Counted from the stretch's first letter, positions 22,531 through 35,204 are shown. The stretch: 64,000 nt of DNA from Callipepla californica brunnescens (GCA_023055505.1 JALIRH010000018.1:11826146-11890145), one strand, 5' to 3'. A program made the numbers and translations. Notes: generated from the letters alone by a model not told the origin.

Positions 22531-25120
22531 TGTAGGTATTAATTTTGTATTTAAATTATCAGATTTTATATATCTTATTCTTCCTTACAAATATAAAAAG
22601 TTGTCACAATAAAGTTTGAAAGTTTGGTTTAAAGCATTTCAGACAGGAATATCAAAAATATAGTTGCTTTTGCTTATGATTAATATAATGGATGAAAAGC
22701 ATTGTCTATTGATAATTAATTTGCATAAATCACATCAGGATATTCCTGGTTACATGTTGACTTTGTGCATTAAGATATCTCACAGTAAAGTAAATGCTAA
22801 TTATCAGTATTTGATGTTGGAATTTCATTGTCATCATGCATAAAGTATTACAGCAGTGTGTATGTAAAGACAGATATCTGACTCTAGTGTAAAGCTTAAC
22901 AGTCTTATCGAAGGTTTATCTGTATTTCTGTAAGAGAAAAAAGAAAAAGACATTGCAGTATTAAATAAAAATATAGAGTAACCATAATTGTTGTTATAAT
23001 AGCAATACAATTATAATTATTATATCTAATGCTCGCTTCCTGAAATATAACTTTGCACCCTGCAATTGATAGTATCAATCTTCATCAAGCAAGTAGCAGT
23101 GTCAAGTAACAGTGGGCAGATGGACAATATTTGCAGCATGCCATGTGTGCTTCAGGTTCTTTAATTTCACTGGGAAAATAGCAGTGGTAATAGGTTTCTT
23201 CTTCCTCTCCTTCTATCTCCCTTTTCTGGATTTAGCATATCATTTCTAAAGCTGTTCTACATCATCTTTGCTCTTCACTGGGCTATAACTTTATGTATGA
23301 ACTTACTCTAAGTATGGTAGATTTTTTACGGTTTTCTGTTAGATATCTGCTCTTTGATCTCTTTGTTTACATTCAGATTGGTTTTGTTCAGCTCTGTATC
23401 TACATTTCTTAAACCAAACATCTCCAGTGTCAATCTATGTTCCCACTTCCTACAGCTCATGCTCTTATTTCTCTGCACTGCATCCTCTATCCCCACTTCC
23501 TGTGGCCCCTGCTGTGAACCCAGGGCTATTTTTCTACACATTGTATCATTGTACTGGAGTCATAAATATCTCATTTACACAGAACAACTCCTTGCTAATA
23601 TTCTCTGTATATTAAATATATATATATATATTATTGTTTCATATAAATATAAGCAAAATAAATAGATAGATAGATGGAATTCCACAGAGAAAAACAAGAC
23701 TAGCTATAACCACATAATTATTTAAAATTTAATTTTACTGCTAAACCAAATGAGAGCAAAACTCAAGAAACATCAGGAATATTTCAGAGAAAGCAGTCCT
23801 GGTACTAGTAACTTCCAAGGCTGTGGGGCTTTTGTCACTGCGCTGTTACTGTGTTACAATGTCAGTACAATATTATTGGATACAATGCCACAGATGGTCT
23901 CCTTCCCAGGTACCTTTGCTGATCTTTGAAATTTGCTCCGTAAGAAAATTTTGACATTTTATGAGTGAACTGAGAACTCTTCTAGACTTTATGCTTTATG
24001 ATCTTGCTGAATATTTTCATCTGTGGACTGTGAATGACTTTATAATACATTTTTCCTTCCCTTCAATTTCCGTTTAGAATGTGATATTAGTTTATTGGGC
24101 TACATAAATGCAAATATAATATACTTGTTCACATATGTATATAGAATTAGTCTTGTAGGAAACAATTCCTTCATTTTGCATAGAGATTTCACGTTGGGAC
24201 GTACTGTGTTCTGTAATGAGAGTCATTTCACAAAAGTTATGACTGTATTTTTGGCTACAGACAAATGTGAATATGTAAGACAAAGTAGAAACGCTGCATG
24301 ACCTTTTTCTTCCTCAGATTAGGTCTGAAACACTTCTAGCATTCCCTCTAAACGTAATCTTTTCAAAATCACAGAACATTTTGTTTGGTGCTACCACATG
24401 GGAAGTTGGCATTGTAGATCACTTCATATCACTACACTGTCTTTGTGAAAAATGTGTCAAATTAATACATGTGAAATGTAACTGAAGCTTGTAAGTCTGA
24501 ATAACTTCTTCACTCAAAGATGAAGCAGATTTAATTACATATTTTTACTTAAGTCAAATTTTGGCAAAGGAGTTAGAATTACTGGGCTTAAAGGAAATTG
24601 GGAAATAATTTCTTCAAATCATTTTTGTTGTCTATACAGTTCTTTAATATATTTAAACAAATATATACATACACATATAAAAACTGAGAATAAAGTTGCC
24701 TTACACTGATATGTTACATATATTCACGATTAATGAAATCTTAACTTTTAAACAGATGATTCATTTTTCAATGAATAGATTTGTATTTTTATTACATACA
24801 ATATTATTGATGTTACTTCTGAAGAACCAAAATAAAGAAAAAATAAAAAGGATGAATGGTTCAGATTGTGAGAAGAGAGTTGCTTAAAACTGGTCTTACA
24901 ATGAATAGAAGCAGTAAGCTAAAGCCATTATTGTCACTAATGAAACTACCTATTTTTAATTAAAAGAAAAAAATATATATCCCAGGACTTACTTAGCTCG
25001 CACTGACTATTACCCCATTTACTTCATTTATGTTGGAAAGAGCCCACTGGAATTGAGCCAGGGAATAACCCAACAACTAAGTGAATAGAATTGGCAATCA
25101 GTTATTACTTTTTTTCTTAC
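22531..25120. other. Non-coding stretch with microsatellites only
   Basis: About 2.6 kb without recognised transposons. A TA-rich run lies near 23614-23633, with a short ATAG run at 23660-23675. Overlapping opposite-strand frames at 23326-23665 and 24092-24301 (up to about 100 codons) have no recognisable domain and are taken as chance. Confidence 0.5.
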
Positions 25121-25205
25121 AGAATCATAGAATCATAGAATTGCTCGAAAATACCTCCAAGATCATCAAGTCCAACCTCAACCTAACTGTACTGCCCTAA
25201 CTCTA
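25121..25205 (-). mobile_element. CR1 LINE 3' tip, minus
   Basis: ACAGAATCATAGAATCATAG followed by AATTGCTCGAAAATACCTCCAAGATCATCAAGTCCAACC is the complement of the octamer tail and the last CR1 bases. Only about 85 bases are present. Confidence 0.88.
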
Positions 25206-25423
25206 ACTATAATCAGAATTCTTCAGTTGTGTAATCCTTTAGTTGTGAAACCACAAAACTTGAAGCACATAGTGATATATATCATGTGTCATGGTGGCTG
25301 ATTAGAGTCATTTGCTCCTTGTTGTACCACAAGATGAAGAAGGGGAGACTTAACACTAAATGACTATGGAAAATACACAGAAATACAAGATTCTTGTGTC
25401 TTCAATATTATACTAGAACCAAG

Positions 25424-25512
25424 AGAGAGATCTAAAGAGAAGAAGAAGAAAAAGGAAGGCAAAGGAAGAAAGGCAAAGGAAGAAGGAAGAAGAAAAAAGA
25501 AAAAAGGAAGTA
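25424..25512. repeat. Purine-rich (GAA/GGAA) tract
   Basis: Nearly 90 bases of A and G on the plus strand with only a few pyrimidines, made of AAGAAG, GGAAGGCAAAGGAAGAAAGG and GAAGAAAAAAG units. Two near-copies of GGAAGGCAAAGGAAGAA are adjacent. Triplex-prone composition. The reverse-strand frame across it (F/L-rich) is compositional only. Confidence 0.82.
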
Positions 25513-26820
25513 ATAGAAGAATAAATGCTAGGAAATAGATTCCTTCAGAGAATAATAAATTCTGTAAATTTAACTGCAGGAGATTAATAAGGTGGAATAT
25601 TAGATAATACACCTACTTGGTAGAAGAAGGAAAAGTAAAAAAATTGATGCTAGCGTATACAAATATCAACTCCTATAGTACTAGGCATGTATATAACGTA
25701 TATATAATATCAAAGTAGGTGTATTTGCCATTCTGCTGGGATAGGGTTTAGAAACCCTAATTTATCAGTAGCAAAATCTTTCAGAGTATTTCTTTATACG
25801 AAAAAGAGCACCCAGCTGTATAACTTTGAAATAAAACTCAATTATCGATTTCAGGTTTTATGTTTTAATCTGAAAATATTCTCAATTAGTTCAAGCTATA
25901 TTGTCTAAGCCAGAGGTTTTCTGAATAAAAATAGACATTTTTGTTTAGAAGATGCTTTTTGCCCTAACCTTTAGAAAATTATGTTAGTTCTACATTAACT
26001 GAATTGAAATCTTGAGGATAACATTAACCTTTTACTTCCTATGATAGAACAGGCTATTTCCTGACCTATAGATTATTAGCCATGTGAGAAATGATTATAA
26101 AAGACAGTGACCTGAAACTACTGATATTTTTCCAGTTAATATTGCAGTTTGAAAATATTCTGAAAAGAATAAGATAAAATAATATAAAAAGAAATAGGTG
26201 TGATATAATGTATGTTAATAAAGTATATATTTATATATATATGTATATATGAATGTATCATTTGTAGGGAATTATGTTACTTTCAAGAAAAAATTGCTGT
26301 AAATATGTCTTCTGTGCACTGGTTTCTAGATGCTTCAGTAGTGGCAATGAAAACAGTGTAAATTAGTGAATCACATGCAGGAAAGAAGCTCCAGAAAATA
26401 AATGCATCACTGATACTCCTAATGGCTTTCAGCTGAATATTCTCTTTCTTAATCTCAGTCCTTCAGAGTATCTAATAATTACTCAAATTGTATCTTATCC
26501 TTAAAATCAGTTGGTAAATCAAGACAAATTTTAATCCTTAAAACATTCTCATTGTTTAAGCATTGGCTTTTAGTATGCTCAGAAGATTTGTTTGAGATTT
26601 GTCATAATTGACAGATGTTTAAATCCTCAAACCAATTTTTATTTTACCCCTATAACTGTTTAAGTTGTACCATATCCAATATATGTGGAGATCATTGAAT
26701 GCAAGAAGAAAAATCAGGTTCATTTCAGTTAGAATTGGTGTATGAAAAAAAATAACTTTTAGTGAAATTAAATACAGTAAAAAAGAGAATACAGTTTCTT
26801 GTAATTGAAGTTTGGGTTGT

Positions 26821-26936
26821 GGGGGGGTATTTTTTGTATTATTATTAATATTATTATTATTATTGTTGTTGTTGTTGTTGCTGTTGTTGTTATTATTGTG
26901 GTTATTATTATTATAATTATTATTATTACTAAATTT
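26821..26936. repeat. Compound (TTA)n-(TTG)n trinucleotide repeat after a G7 run
   Basis: A run of seven G's at about 26821-26827 is followed by TATT units, then (TTATTA)n, then seven (TTG/CTG) units, then (TTA)n again through about 26932. A compound microsatellite, probably polymorphic. Confidence 0.88.
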
Positions 26937-27230
26937 GTATCTCAGTGAAGTCTAGTCTTGTTTTATTATCATATTAAATGGTCTACCAAGAAACCATTAA
27001 TATGCAGTGATGTGTAAAGTCACAAGGATTAGCAAAAACATACATTGTGCATTAAATATAGACTGCTGTGAATCAGAAAACACAGGTACCTCAGGTACCA
27101 CAAAGTTAAATATCCCACCAATAGTATCTCTGGTGCCTAGCAAGAGTAGGAGTGGAAAACACACAGAACTCTCATATTATAAATTATAAATTATAAAAGT
27201 AAACCATGATGTAGCAAATTCTGAAGGAAA

Positions 27231-27300
27231 TCATAGAATCATAGAATGGCTTAGGTTGGTGGGGAATGTAAAGATCACCTAGTTTCTCATCTGTTTTCAA
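27231..27300 (-). mobile_element. CR1 LINE 3' end, minus (start of a mosaic)
   Basis: TCATAGAATCATAGAATGGC then TTAGGTTGGTGGGGAATGTAAAGATCACCTAG is the complement of the CR1 tail. CR1 in the same minus orientation reappears at 27585 after other elements, so this may be one CR1 split by later insertions. Confidence 0.85.
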
Positions 27301-27339
27301 CCACATGTGGACCAACTCTGTTCCCTCCCTACTCCTTGG

Positions 27340-27496
27340 GCCCTTTGATGAGAATGGTCTTGACCCTGTGCAACAGTTCTTAGCAACAACTATAAACAAC
27401 AGTGAGTTATCAATGTTTTTTTCTCCTAGAACCAAAATACATAGCATCATACCAGACACTCTGAAGAAAACAATTCAATTCCAGCTGAAATTTCAG
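27340..27496 (-). mobile_element. LTR-F fragment (ERVL-type LTR, minus)
   Basis: The segment CAACAGTGAGTTATCAATGT, then TAGAACCAAAATACATAGCATCATACCAG, GAAGAAAACAATTCAATTCCAGCTGAAATTTCAG resembles, in complement, the beginning of a widespread avian ERVL-type LTR (starting TGTCCTGGTTTCAGCTGGGA). The match is remembered rather than searched. Only about 155 bases are present. Confidence 0.45.
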
Positions 27497-27582
27497 CTGT
27501 TCAACCTGGTCTAGGGAGCCTGCTTGGACTCAGTGGTCTCTAGAGGTCTTTTCCAACCCTTCTGTGATTCTGTGATCCCTTC
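27497..27582 (+). mobile_element. CR1 LINE 3' end, plus, with octamer tail
   Basis: TTCAACCTGGTCTAGGGAGC, CTCAGTGGTCTCTAGAGGTCTTTTCCAACCC, then TTCTGTGATTCTGTGAT. This is the sense 3' end of a CR1 and points opposite to the CR1 pieces on both sides. Confidence 0.85.
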
Positions 27583-27584
27583 AC

Positions 27585-27790
27585 TAGTTCCATGGGAGAA
27601 AAGGCCTATGCCCACCTCACTAAAACCTCCTTTCAGGTACTTGTAGAACATGACAAGTTATCCCCTGAACCTCCTCTTTTCCAGACTAAACAATCTCAGT
27701 TCCCTCAGCCTTTCCTCATAAGGCTTGTGCTCTAGATCATTACCTAGCTTCATTGCCCTTCTTTGGACAGGAGTTGATGTGAAGTTCTGG
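27585..27790 (-). mobile_element. CR1 LINE, minus, internal portion
   Basis: Antisense CR1: AAAACCTCCTTTCAGGTACT, CTCTTTTCCAGACTAAACAATCTCAGTTCCCTCAGCCTTTCCTCATAAGGCTTGTGCTC, ATTGCCCTTCTTTGGACAGG. This corresponds to the complement of the end of ORF2, about 200-450 bases inside the 3' end, and so fits as the continuation of 27231-27300. Confidence 0.85.
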
Positions 27791-29714
27791 ACAAGATAAG
27801 AGCCTCAGGTTGGGCAGGGATAGTCAAGGCTGGTGGTCGTGACAGTCTTCCAGCACTTGTAATTCACTAAGTTACTTTAATATTATATGAAAGAGGACAT
27901 TTAATATGTGAATTCTCTATGGCCTTAATGTAGGAAACAGACACAGACTTGTGTCAAAACCAAAAATTCCTGCAAGATAAATCAGTAGTTTGTTTCCTTT
28001 TAATCTGCTACTTTAAATTAACAAGCTCTTGTTAATCAGCTTTGTGCTTGATAGCAATTATTTAACCATCCTGTTGAATGTTGCAATTTCTCATTCAGAT
28101 TAAAGAAGCACAAGAAAAGGAGAAAAAAATAAAAGGCAAAAGAAAAAACTGTCGTATCAGTCACTAATGTCTTCAGAACGCAGTTGATGATTTATTGAGT
28201 CATTACTCCAGATCCATCAGCAAAACTGACTGCACATTTAATGGAAGATTACTATACCTATGCTATTATACTATACGCATATGTGGATGTTATATTCATT
28301 CAGAATTATTATGTTGCTTTATTTCAATGTCAATACCTGCTCTAAAAGTGTATTAAGTATTCACAGCTTCAAAGATTGGATGATGTCCAACTTAACATTT
28401 CAGAAACATTCGTGCTACTCATCTATTTTTGTCTGTGTTTTCAGAAGGAAAGGCACATCTACAGTTAGGTTCAGAAAAGCAAATCAAAACTTTGAACATT
28501 AAAATAGCTTTTTTTTTTCTTCTTTTCAGTTATTAGCTAATACAGTCACACTGGAGACAGCTAAATTCAGTGTGCTGAAAAGGTAGAGGAAATAAAGAAC
28601 TTAGTAGTGAGTAGCAATGCTAGAAGGAACATCCTACTGTAAAATTACTATTTGTTATGACTATTTATTTTTCCTAAGTATATTTAGCTGAGCTACAAAC
28701 CAGACTTTGATTTTGTGTTTACAGTGCAGTTGATGTTAAAGAAAGGGTGAACTGAAGAATGAACTGGAACTCTATATATCTGCATCTACCCTAGCTCAGA
28801 ATGATATTCTGTGAGTGAAGTGTGAGATATACAAAGTAAATATTAATCTTAGATCACAAGAACAGTTCCTTTGTCTTTGTTTAAATGCTACAAAGTAAGC
28901 TTCATTGCTTGTTTTGTTGAAGTGTTTATATAGCACAAACATTTCATAATGTACTGAACTCCCATAAGTCAATCTGAAATTAGTTTACTGTCAAGTTGAT
29001 AAAACTCATTTTAACATTATATTTTGAAGATGATTTAACAGGTATTTCATAGTGTATACAGTATCAGAAATAGACAAGAAGACAAATGTTCCAAACCAAT
29101 AATTATTGTCACATTCATTCATAAATTCTGTTAAAGCTTAGAGTACAGTTGAATACAGTTTTTAAAAAGCTTTTCTATACAGTTTATGCATAATCTTAAT
29201 TCTAATGTGTACACTCTGAAATCCCTTGTGTTAGACATTATTCTATTCTTCTGCAGCTGTCATCAGACTTCAGATATTCAGCTTTCCCAAGACTACAAGC
29301 TGGCTATGTATTAATAGTCACCAGTGATGCATTTTCTCTATTTATTTTTCTGCCCACTTTGACCATCAGTGATAATCTAAAGCAACGGAAATACATGTGC
29401 AGGATATTCTGTTGTTTTCTAGCACCATCATATTTGAAAGAACAGATGACAATTTGCTCAAATTATTCAGTTTCTAGTCTCTGTTGAATACAAAAGAAAT
29501 TGAATACTATATTTTAGAATAACACATACACACGAATATAACTGGGTTCTCAAAATCTGAGAAGTGTAAAGTATACAGAAACGTTTAAAAATAAATACAG
29601 TTGATGTATGGATAAACAGAAGCATGATATTATGTGTAGTTATGTCTTTTCAGGCTTTCAGAAATCATCTCAATCACAACATAGAATGGTGTAATCATGT
29701 TCCAAAGCTACCTG
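27791..29714. other. Non-coding stretch, no recognised element
   Basis: AT-rich. An 80-codon frame at 28260-28502 shows no recognisable domain. No repeats recognised apart from short T and A runs. Confidence 0.5.
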
Positions 29715-29890
29715 GCCCTGAAATGGACCACCCAGAGATGTGGTGGAGTCACCGAGCCTGGCGATATTCAATGAATATTTAGATGCTCTGTTGAGGTACA
29801 TGGTTTAGTGAGAACTATTTGCTGTAAGTGAACGGTTGTACTGGATGATCTTGTAGGTCTTTTCCAACCTTAGTGATTCTGTGATTCTAG
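29715..29890 (+). mobile_element. CR1 LINE 3' end, plus, with octamer tail
   Basis: GGACCACCCAGAGATGTGGT, GGAGTCACCGAGCCTGGCGATATTCAATGAATATTTAGATG, GGTACATGGTTTAGTGAGAAC, GTACTGGATGATCTTGTAGGTCTTTTCCAACCTTAGTGATTCTGTGATTCT. A 5'-truncated CR1 of about 175 bases. Confidence 0.92.
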
Positions 29891-32800
29891 ACCTGCAGAA
29901 ACGGTATTTTTCTTGTCTTTGACGGAAAATTATATCCTTGTCAGACATTTGGAAGTTATTACATTTTGTTTCCATACAAGCAGTCATTCCAACATCTGTG
30001 AGGAGATGAGGGATACTCTTCCCTTACTGTAGATAATATCTTCTCCACAAAGTGGAATGCAAAACAGAGATTTCTGGGCTCAGCTCTCTGAGATACATAC
30101 CAAACCAGCAGTGTTCTTCTAATGCAGAAGTAACTCTTGCTTATAACTACTTAGAATTTCCATATTTTTTCCATCCAATGCATAGACAGTCTCCTAGTGG
30201 ATACAGTCCTGTTACATGGTGACCCAGTAAATCCGAAATTGCTTTTGATAGTAACAAGCTACAGGCAGAAATTTTGCGAAATTTCTCTTACGCCAAATGT
30301 ATGATCATTTATGTTCTGACTGTGCAAGCCATCATTTTTTATGTCCCGCTATGATAGATGGTATGAGATAATAATAAAAGGCTTGAAAATGTGGACCAAT
30401 AAAATAATTCTCACTAATTGCCAGTTACAGGTCACTCAAGAAGTGCTCAGCTTGAATGCTGACAAAAGAAACTGTCAAGACTTACAAAGGAAAGAAGTTA
30501 TAAACAAGTAGGAATTTAATTTCGTTTAAAAAATATCAAATATATGCTAGAAAGCAAGATCATTTCTTAAGATGATGAGTTTCTCTGAAACAACTAAGCT
30601 GCATGTTTCTTATAACCACAAATAATAGATTTGGGAACTGCTCAGTACTTTTCTCCTGTCTTAAAAATAGATATGTGATCTGTGCTATATTTTAATAAAA
30701 TTGCACCTAATGACAAAATAGTTGCTCTTCTCTTTTTAATATGTATTACAGATTTCACAGATAAAAACAAGAGAATCAGTGACTGATATTCCAAATGACT
30801 TTAATCTATAGTAAGTTAGATTGCTGAAACAATGTAAAATTTCATAAATTGATATTGTCACAAGATCTAGAGGCTATTTTCTCCTCCTATTATTGCCCAA
30901 GCTTTTAGAATAATATGAAGTCAGTTTTTCACTGTAAAAGGTCATAAACAGAATGGAATTTGGCATTTTTGAGAACAAACACTTTGTAGATCTATTTAAG
31001 GCTATTTAAAAGCTGTTTGTTTTGGGATGAACCTATTATATCTGAAAAGGTTTGCAAGCTGAATAAACACATCTAGTAGGGTCACTGTGCCTTATGGGCA
31101 TGCAATGGAAGGAACAGAATTATTCCAGGTAGATTGGCAAGGCATCAGACATCTAAATCACACTGAAAGTTTTAGGAGGCACTGAAATGACTCTAGCAGA
31201 AATAGCAATTGTCTGATTTTTATTAGTTTCTTTTCGTTTTGCTTTCTAGCAAGGATGCAATTAAAAGGTTAAAAGGATAATTCTTGTAAATAAAAATGAA
31301 AACCTACACTCTGCTATAGAAAGATCAAAAAGCAATACAAGATAAATAGAATCAAAGCAAGTAACTGGGTTCATCTGTAAGCACTTGAGTGTACAAACTC
31401 ATTTGTCCTATCCAAGTCATTTCAGTTGTGAAAGATTAGAAAGTAGTTCAAAGGATTTAGATGCATCAAATTTTTTTAATCCATCTCAGTGTGCTATATA
31501 AATGAGGGAAAAATAGGAATCTAGAGGGAAGGAGAGATAAATATACTAAATAAATAAATTTGTACAATCCTTACCAGCAGGGACTGTTTGAAAGAACAAG
31601 ATATGGGATGTGCAACCTGCAGAATGTTTTTTATGTGCTATTCAATTTTATTTGTAAGTTAAGTCATGGTTCTTGGGTATGTTTTAACCAAAATAGTTTA
31701 AATCCAATAAATTATGAAAAAGAAATAGCATAGAAGTGCAAAACTATAAGTAAACTTGTGCAATCTAATATATTTCACCCATCATCAAAGCTTATGGAAG
31801 GAAACAATATAAATGTCATCCTGATTTATTTAACAAATATATTTTTAGAGAGAAAAATGATAATGCATAATTACAAATAACTTTAGTCAATACATAATAA
31901 GATTTCTTTCTGTTTATTAATTTCTTAGTTTTAAGATTAGATTTTGGGATTTCATTAAGGATAGAATTTATTATTTCTTATTTTACTGATTTATTGCCAC
32001 TTAAATAAGAGTCCATCTTCTTCTGCCACAGACCTCTGCTTCCCTCCTGTCACACTATATTTTGGAAGGAATTTACTCATGTACCAACCTTCTACAGCTG
32101 TTCTGGTCAGTGCTATAAATAATACTGGATATGCGGATATGCAAACATTTGAACTAAACTGTAGCTATTTTGTTTACTCTTCTCCTGATATTCCAAGAAG
32201 AATTTGAAAGTTATATCTTTGCCTTAGGCTGTGAGTGTGCAGGTGGCTGTATATCCGACCAATAAATAGATAAATAAATAAGATTATTTGTAAGGTAACA
32301 ATTTCTTGAAGGCAAACGTATGATTAATTTACCTTCAGAACTAGATCAATGATGCCAGGTTATTATCCATTTACACTGTATCCTATTTGCTTTATCAACA
32401 GGCTATGCTCAGTGGGAAAATTAACTGTAAATAGAAAATTTATTTTCCTTCTCTTTGTGTCTAGAGGGTTTAAAATTAGATAATTGTGATAAATTAGACA
32501 GCTGGCATCAAACCTGACCTCTTTCACTCTTCTGTTTGAATACATTATAATGTATAACATCAGTGCCCCCTACTAGGACAGGTTTAGAGTGCAAGCCAAT
32601 ATAGACATAATGGTCACACACTGTGATATAAATTCTTAAACATAATCTAAGAACTTTGAAGTTTACACTTTAAATAGCATCATGGAAAATATTTCATACT
32701 TTTCACCAGATTTGTGTCCATTTGATTTTACTAGATTAAAACAAGAGATTATAGCTCATGAAGGATTTTCTTTTGAATTCTGTTTCTAAATATTCTAATC

Positions 32801-33514
32801 TTTTCATCACTGCCAGATTGCAGAATAACAGAAAACACAATGCTTTGGTTATGAGCTATTTTTTTTTCCTTAGCTATGCTTGACGTATTCCATTTTAAAA
32901 ATTCCATTTGCTTTCTGTTTCTTTTTAGATCTGTAGATTCATATGTAAAAATGGCACAATCAGGACCTTTTCTGATTAAATTTGAATACATTTTTAAATG
33001 GGAATGGTGGGATGATTTCTTATTTCTTTTGGTGATTTCAGAACTATTAATCTTTCCTTCAGCTCTGTTACTGTTAATGTTTTAGGGCTACAGTGCTCTG
33101 TGTTGAGTATATTAATATGCATATTGCTGTTCATCACCTCATTTATTTCAGTGTTTTGAGGATAACTTGCTCTTCCTAGAAAAATTGAGAGCACTTTTCT
33201 TTGTTCAATAACAGATTCTGGGTTTTCCTTTTTAAGATCTTAAATGAATTTTCTACATGATTTCCAGACTACAGTTTTTCTCAAATCTTGAGTTTTAGCT
33301 GAAGTTTAGTACATCCATTTTAATATCTTCTTACACATTTATAAATGAATATTTATTGTTATCTTTTATTTGTCGACAGAAATTTTGCTGCTTCTTTTAT
33401 ATAAAAACAAAAACACAAAATTACACAGCACATAATGAGTTATATGTATACACAACATTTTTTTTTCTGCTGCTGCTAGTTTGTGTTATTTTCTGCTTCT
33501 TTGAGTATAAATAA
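29891..33514. other. Non-coding stretch, no recognised element
   Basis: About 3.6 kb of AT-rich sequence with no recognised repeat. Frames at 32749-33194 on both strands reach about 80 codons, overlap each other and show no domain. I see nothing to annotate. Confidence 0.5.
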
Positions 33515-34180
33515 CTTACCTCGGGAACCAGTATATGCTGGGATGTAGAGGTAGACATTCTGGAAAGAGCTTTGTGGAGAAGGACCTGGGGGTCCTGGTT
33601 GACAGGTTCCAGAGCTGAACTAGAGTAATAAATGTACCCTTGCAGAAAAGAATTCTCGCAGCCTCCTGGGTTCCATTAAATAGAGCGTTGTTAGCAGTCT
33701 GAGAGAAGCAGTCTTTCTCCTCTGCTTTTCAAGCTGCACTTGACATGTTGGTTCCATATAGAGGATCCACATTACAAGAAAGATGGAACTACTGGTGAAA
33801 GTGAAGCAAAAGAGCATGACAATGAATAAGAGACAGACTGGAGTATCTTATGTATCAGGAGAGCCTGAGAGAGCTGGGGTTGTTGAGTCTAGAGAGAAGA
33901 TTCAGAAAGATCTTATTCATGTTTATAAATACAAGATGGAAAGTAATAAAGGAGGTTTTTATTTTCCGTGGCATCCAGTGAGAGGAAAAGAGGCAAAGAT
34001 ATTACTATTTTTTTGAACTGCGTTAGTGGTCAGATGCTGGAATAGGGTTTCCAGAGTCCCTAATTTTGACAAAATTCAAATTTGAGTGGACACAGTCCTG
34101 AATAACCTGTTCTCTAAGCAGGTGTTTGGACTAGATGTTCTCGATCTTGCTTCCAGTCTGTAAGCTTCTACTGGCAACAA
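33515..34180 (+). mobile_element. CR1 LINE, plus, ORF2 C-terminus and 3' region
   Basis: Sense CR1 segments in order: GGAGAAGGACCTGGGGGTCC, GGTTGACAGG, TCTCGCAGCCTCCTGGGTTCC, GAGAGCCTGAGAGAGCTGGGG, TGTTTATAAATACAAGATGG, CAGATGCTGGAATAGGGTTTCCAGAGTCC and AGGTGTTTGGACTAGATGTTC. These cover the last part of ORF2 through the 3' untranslated region. The typical octamer tail is not preserved. Many stops and indels mark a diverged, inactive copy. The 77-codon forward frame at 33783-34016 is part of this decayed coding region. Confidence 0.85.
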
Positions 34181-34550
34181 TCTACAGATCACTGCTGGCT
34201 TCTTAATCAGTCTTGACAGTAGTCAATATTTATCTCAGCTTCAATGTAAATAAATAAACAATTTGTTAAATCATTGAAAATCTGTCAGGAATTATTCCAC
34301 AAAAGAAAGCTACTGCAAAACACGATTATATTATAATGAAGAGCGATCATAAACAATATAGGCTGTAGCAGCCAAAATATATATTTGTGGTTCAGTAATG
34401 CATCATCTGTCCTTTGGACAATTAGTTAGGTTCTCAGTTGTACCAGGCTCTTCTCAACCTGATCTTCCCTGACAGACTAGTAATCTTGGGCCAAGGAAAA
34501 TCTGAATATTACAAGACTTTAAAATAGGTGTCCAGCAGATACTGCCACAT
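34181..34550. other. Non-coding stretch, no recognised element
   Basis: AT-rich spacer between a CR1 and the CpG-dense LTR. Nothing recognised. Confidence 0.5.
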
Positions 34551-35204
34551 TGTCACGCTCCAATATAAAGGAGGGAGACGAGGTTCTTAAGATTAGGTGT
34601 ATACCCAGCGTGAGATTAAGAAACAACAGTTCAAATGTTGGTCTGATCAGTTTATTACCAATATTGACCAGGGACATGGGGAAGGGGGAGGCGGACACCA
34701 ATAAAGGCAATAGGGAAGGGAAGGCGAGCAATAGGAAAGATAGGAAAGAGGCAAGGACTTGTACAACGCAGGGAAAGTCACCAGCCAGGATCCTAGGGGC
34801 GGTCCGGTTGCAAACGGCTCCGACGGTCCGAGGCAGAAGAGCAGGGAATGGCAGAAGCGGGGAGAACGGCAGCAGCGACGGGCAGCCTTGAGCAGCAAGC
34901 GGTTGTCCGGAGAAGCAGCGAAGGAGTCAACCCCGAAAGGGGCAGCAGCGAACAGTGATCAGCTCGTGAGGTCTCTCCTAAGAGAAAACCCAACATCGTG
35001 GCTGCAGGACCCCTCCATTTGTCTTCCAGATTCCTCCAGTCTACGCGATAAACCCCGTGCTAGTGTGTCAGGCAAGCGTCTCCTGAGACGGCTATCTTCC
35101 CACGGAGATGAGTACCAAACAAAAGAGTGTTCAGTGGCCATTGAGCTGCAGCTTATCTCTCTTTCGTTGCCCCAGGACATGCCCATCTGCTTGTCCCTTA
35201 GACA
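34551..35204 (-). mobile_element. LTR-E, solo LTR, CpG-dense, minus orientation
   Basis: A 654-base GC-rich block in an AT-rich setting. The ends are the classic short inverted repeat: TGTCACGC at 34551 and TTAGACA ending at 35204, i.e. TGTC...GACA on the minus strand. An AATAAA signal on the minus strand (34651-34656) lies about 100 bases before the 3' end, as in a retroviral R/U5. No clear TATA box was seen upstream of it. CpG pairs are frequent at 34790-35100 (such as CGGTCCGGTTGC and CAGCGACGGGC), which suggests a fairly young insertion that has lost few methylated cytosines. Flanks CCACAT and AAGGAT do not form an obvious target-site duplication. No viral genes adjoin it. The 170-codon forward frame at 34759-35271 runs antisense through this LTR past its end and is not a recognised protein. 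Confidence 0.65.

Larger units (their letters stand above)
25206..27230. other. Non-coding stretch with purine and trinucleotide repeats
   Basis: Contains the purine tract and TNN repeat listed separately, plus TATA-rich runs near 26220-26255. No transposon or coding signal otherwise. Confidence 0.5.

Noticed and set aside
15138..25160. Repeated CATAGAAT octamers considered as a CRISPR-like or regulatory repeat array
   Set aside because: They are two or three direct octamers at CR1 3' ends, each joined to CR1 body sequence, with no spacers.
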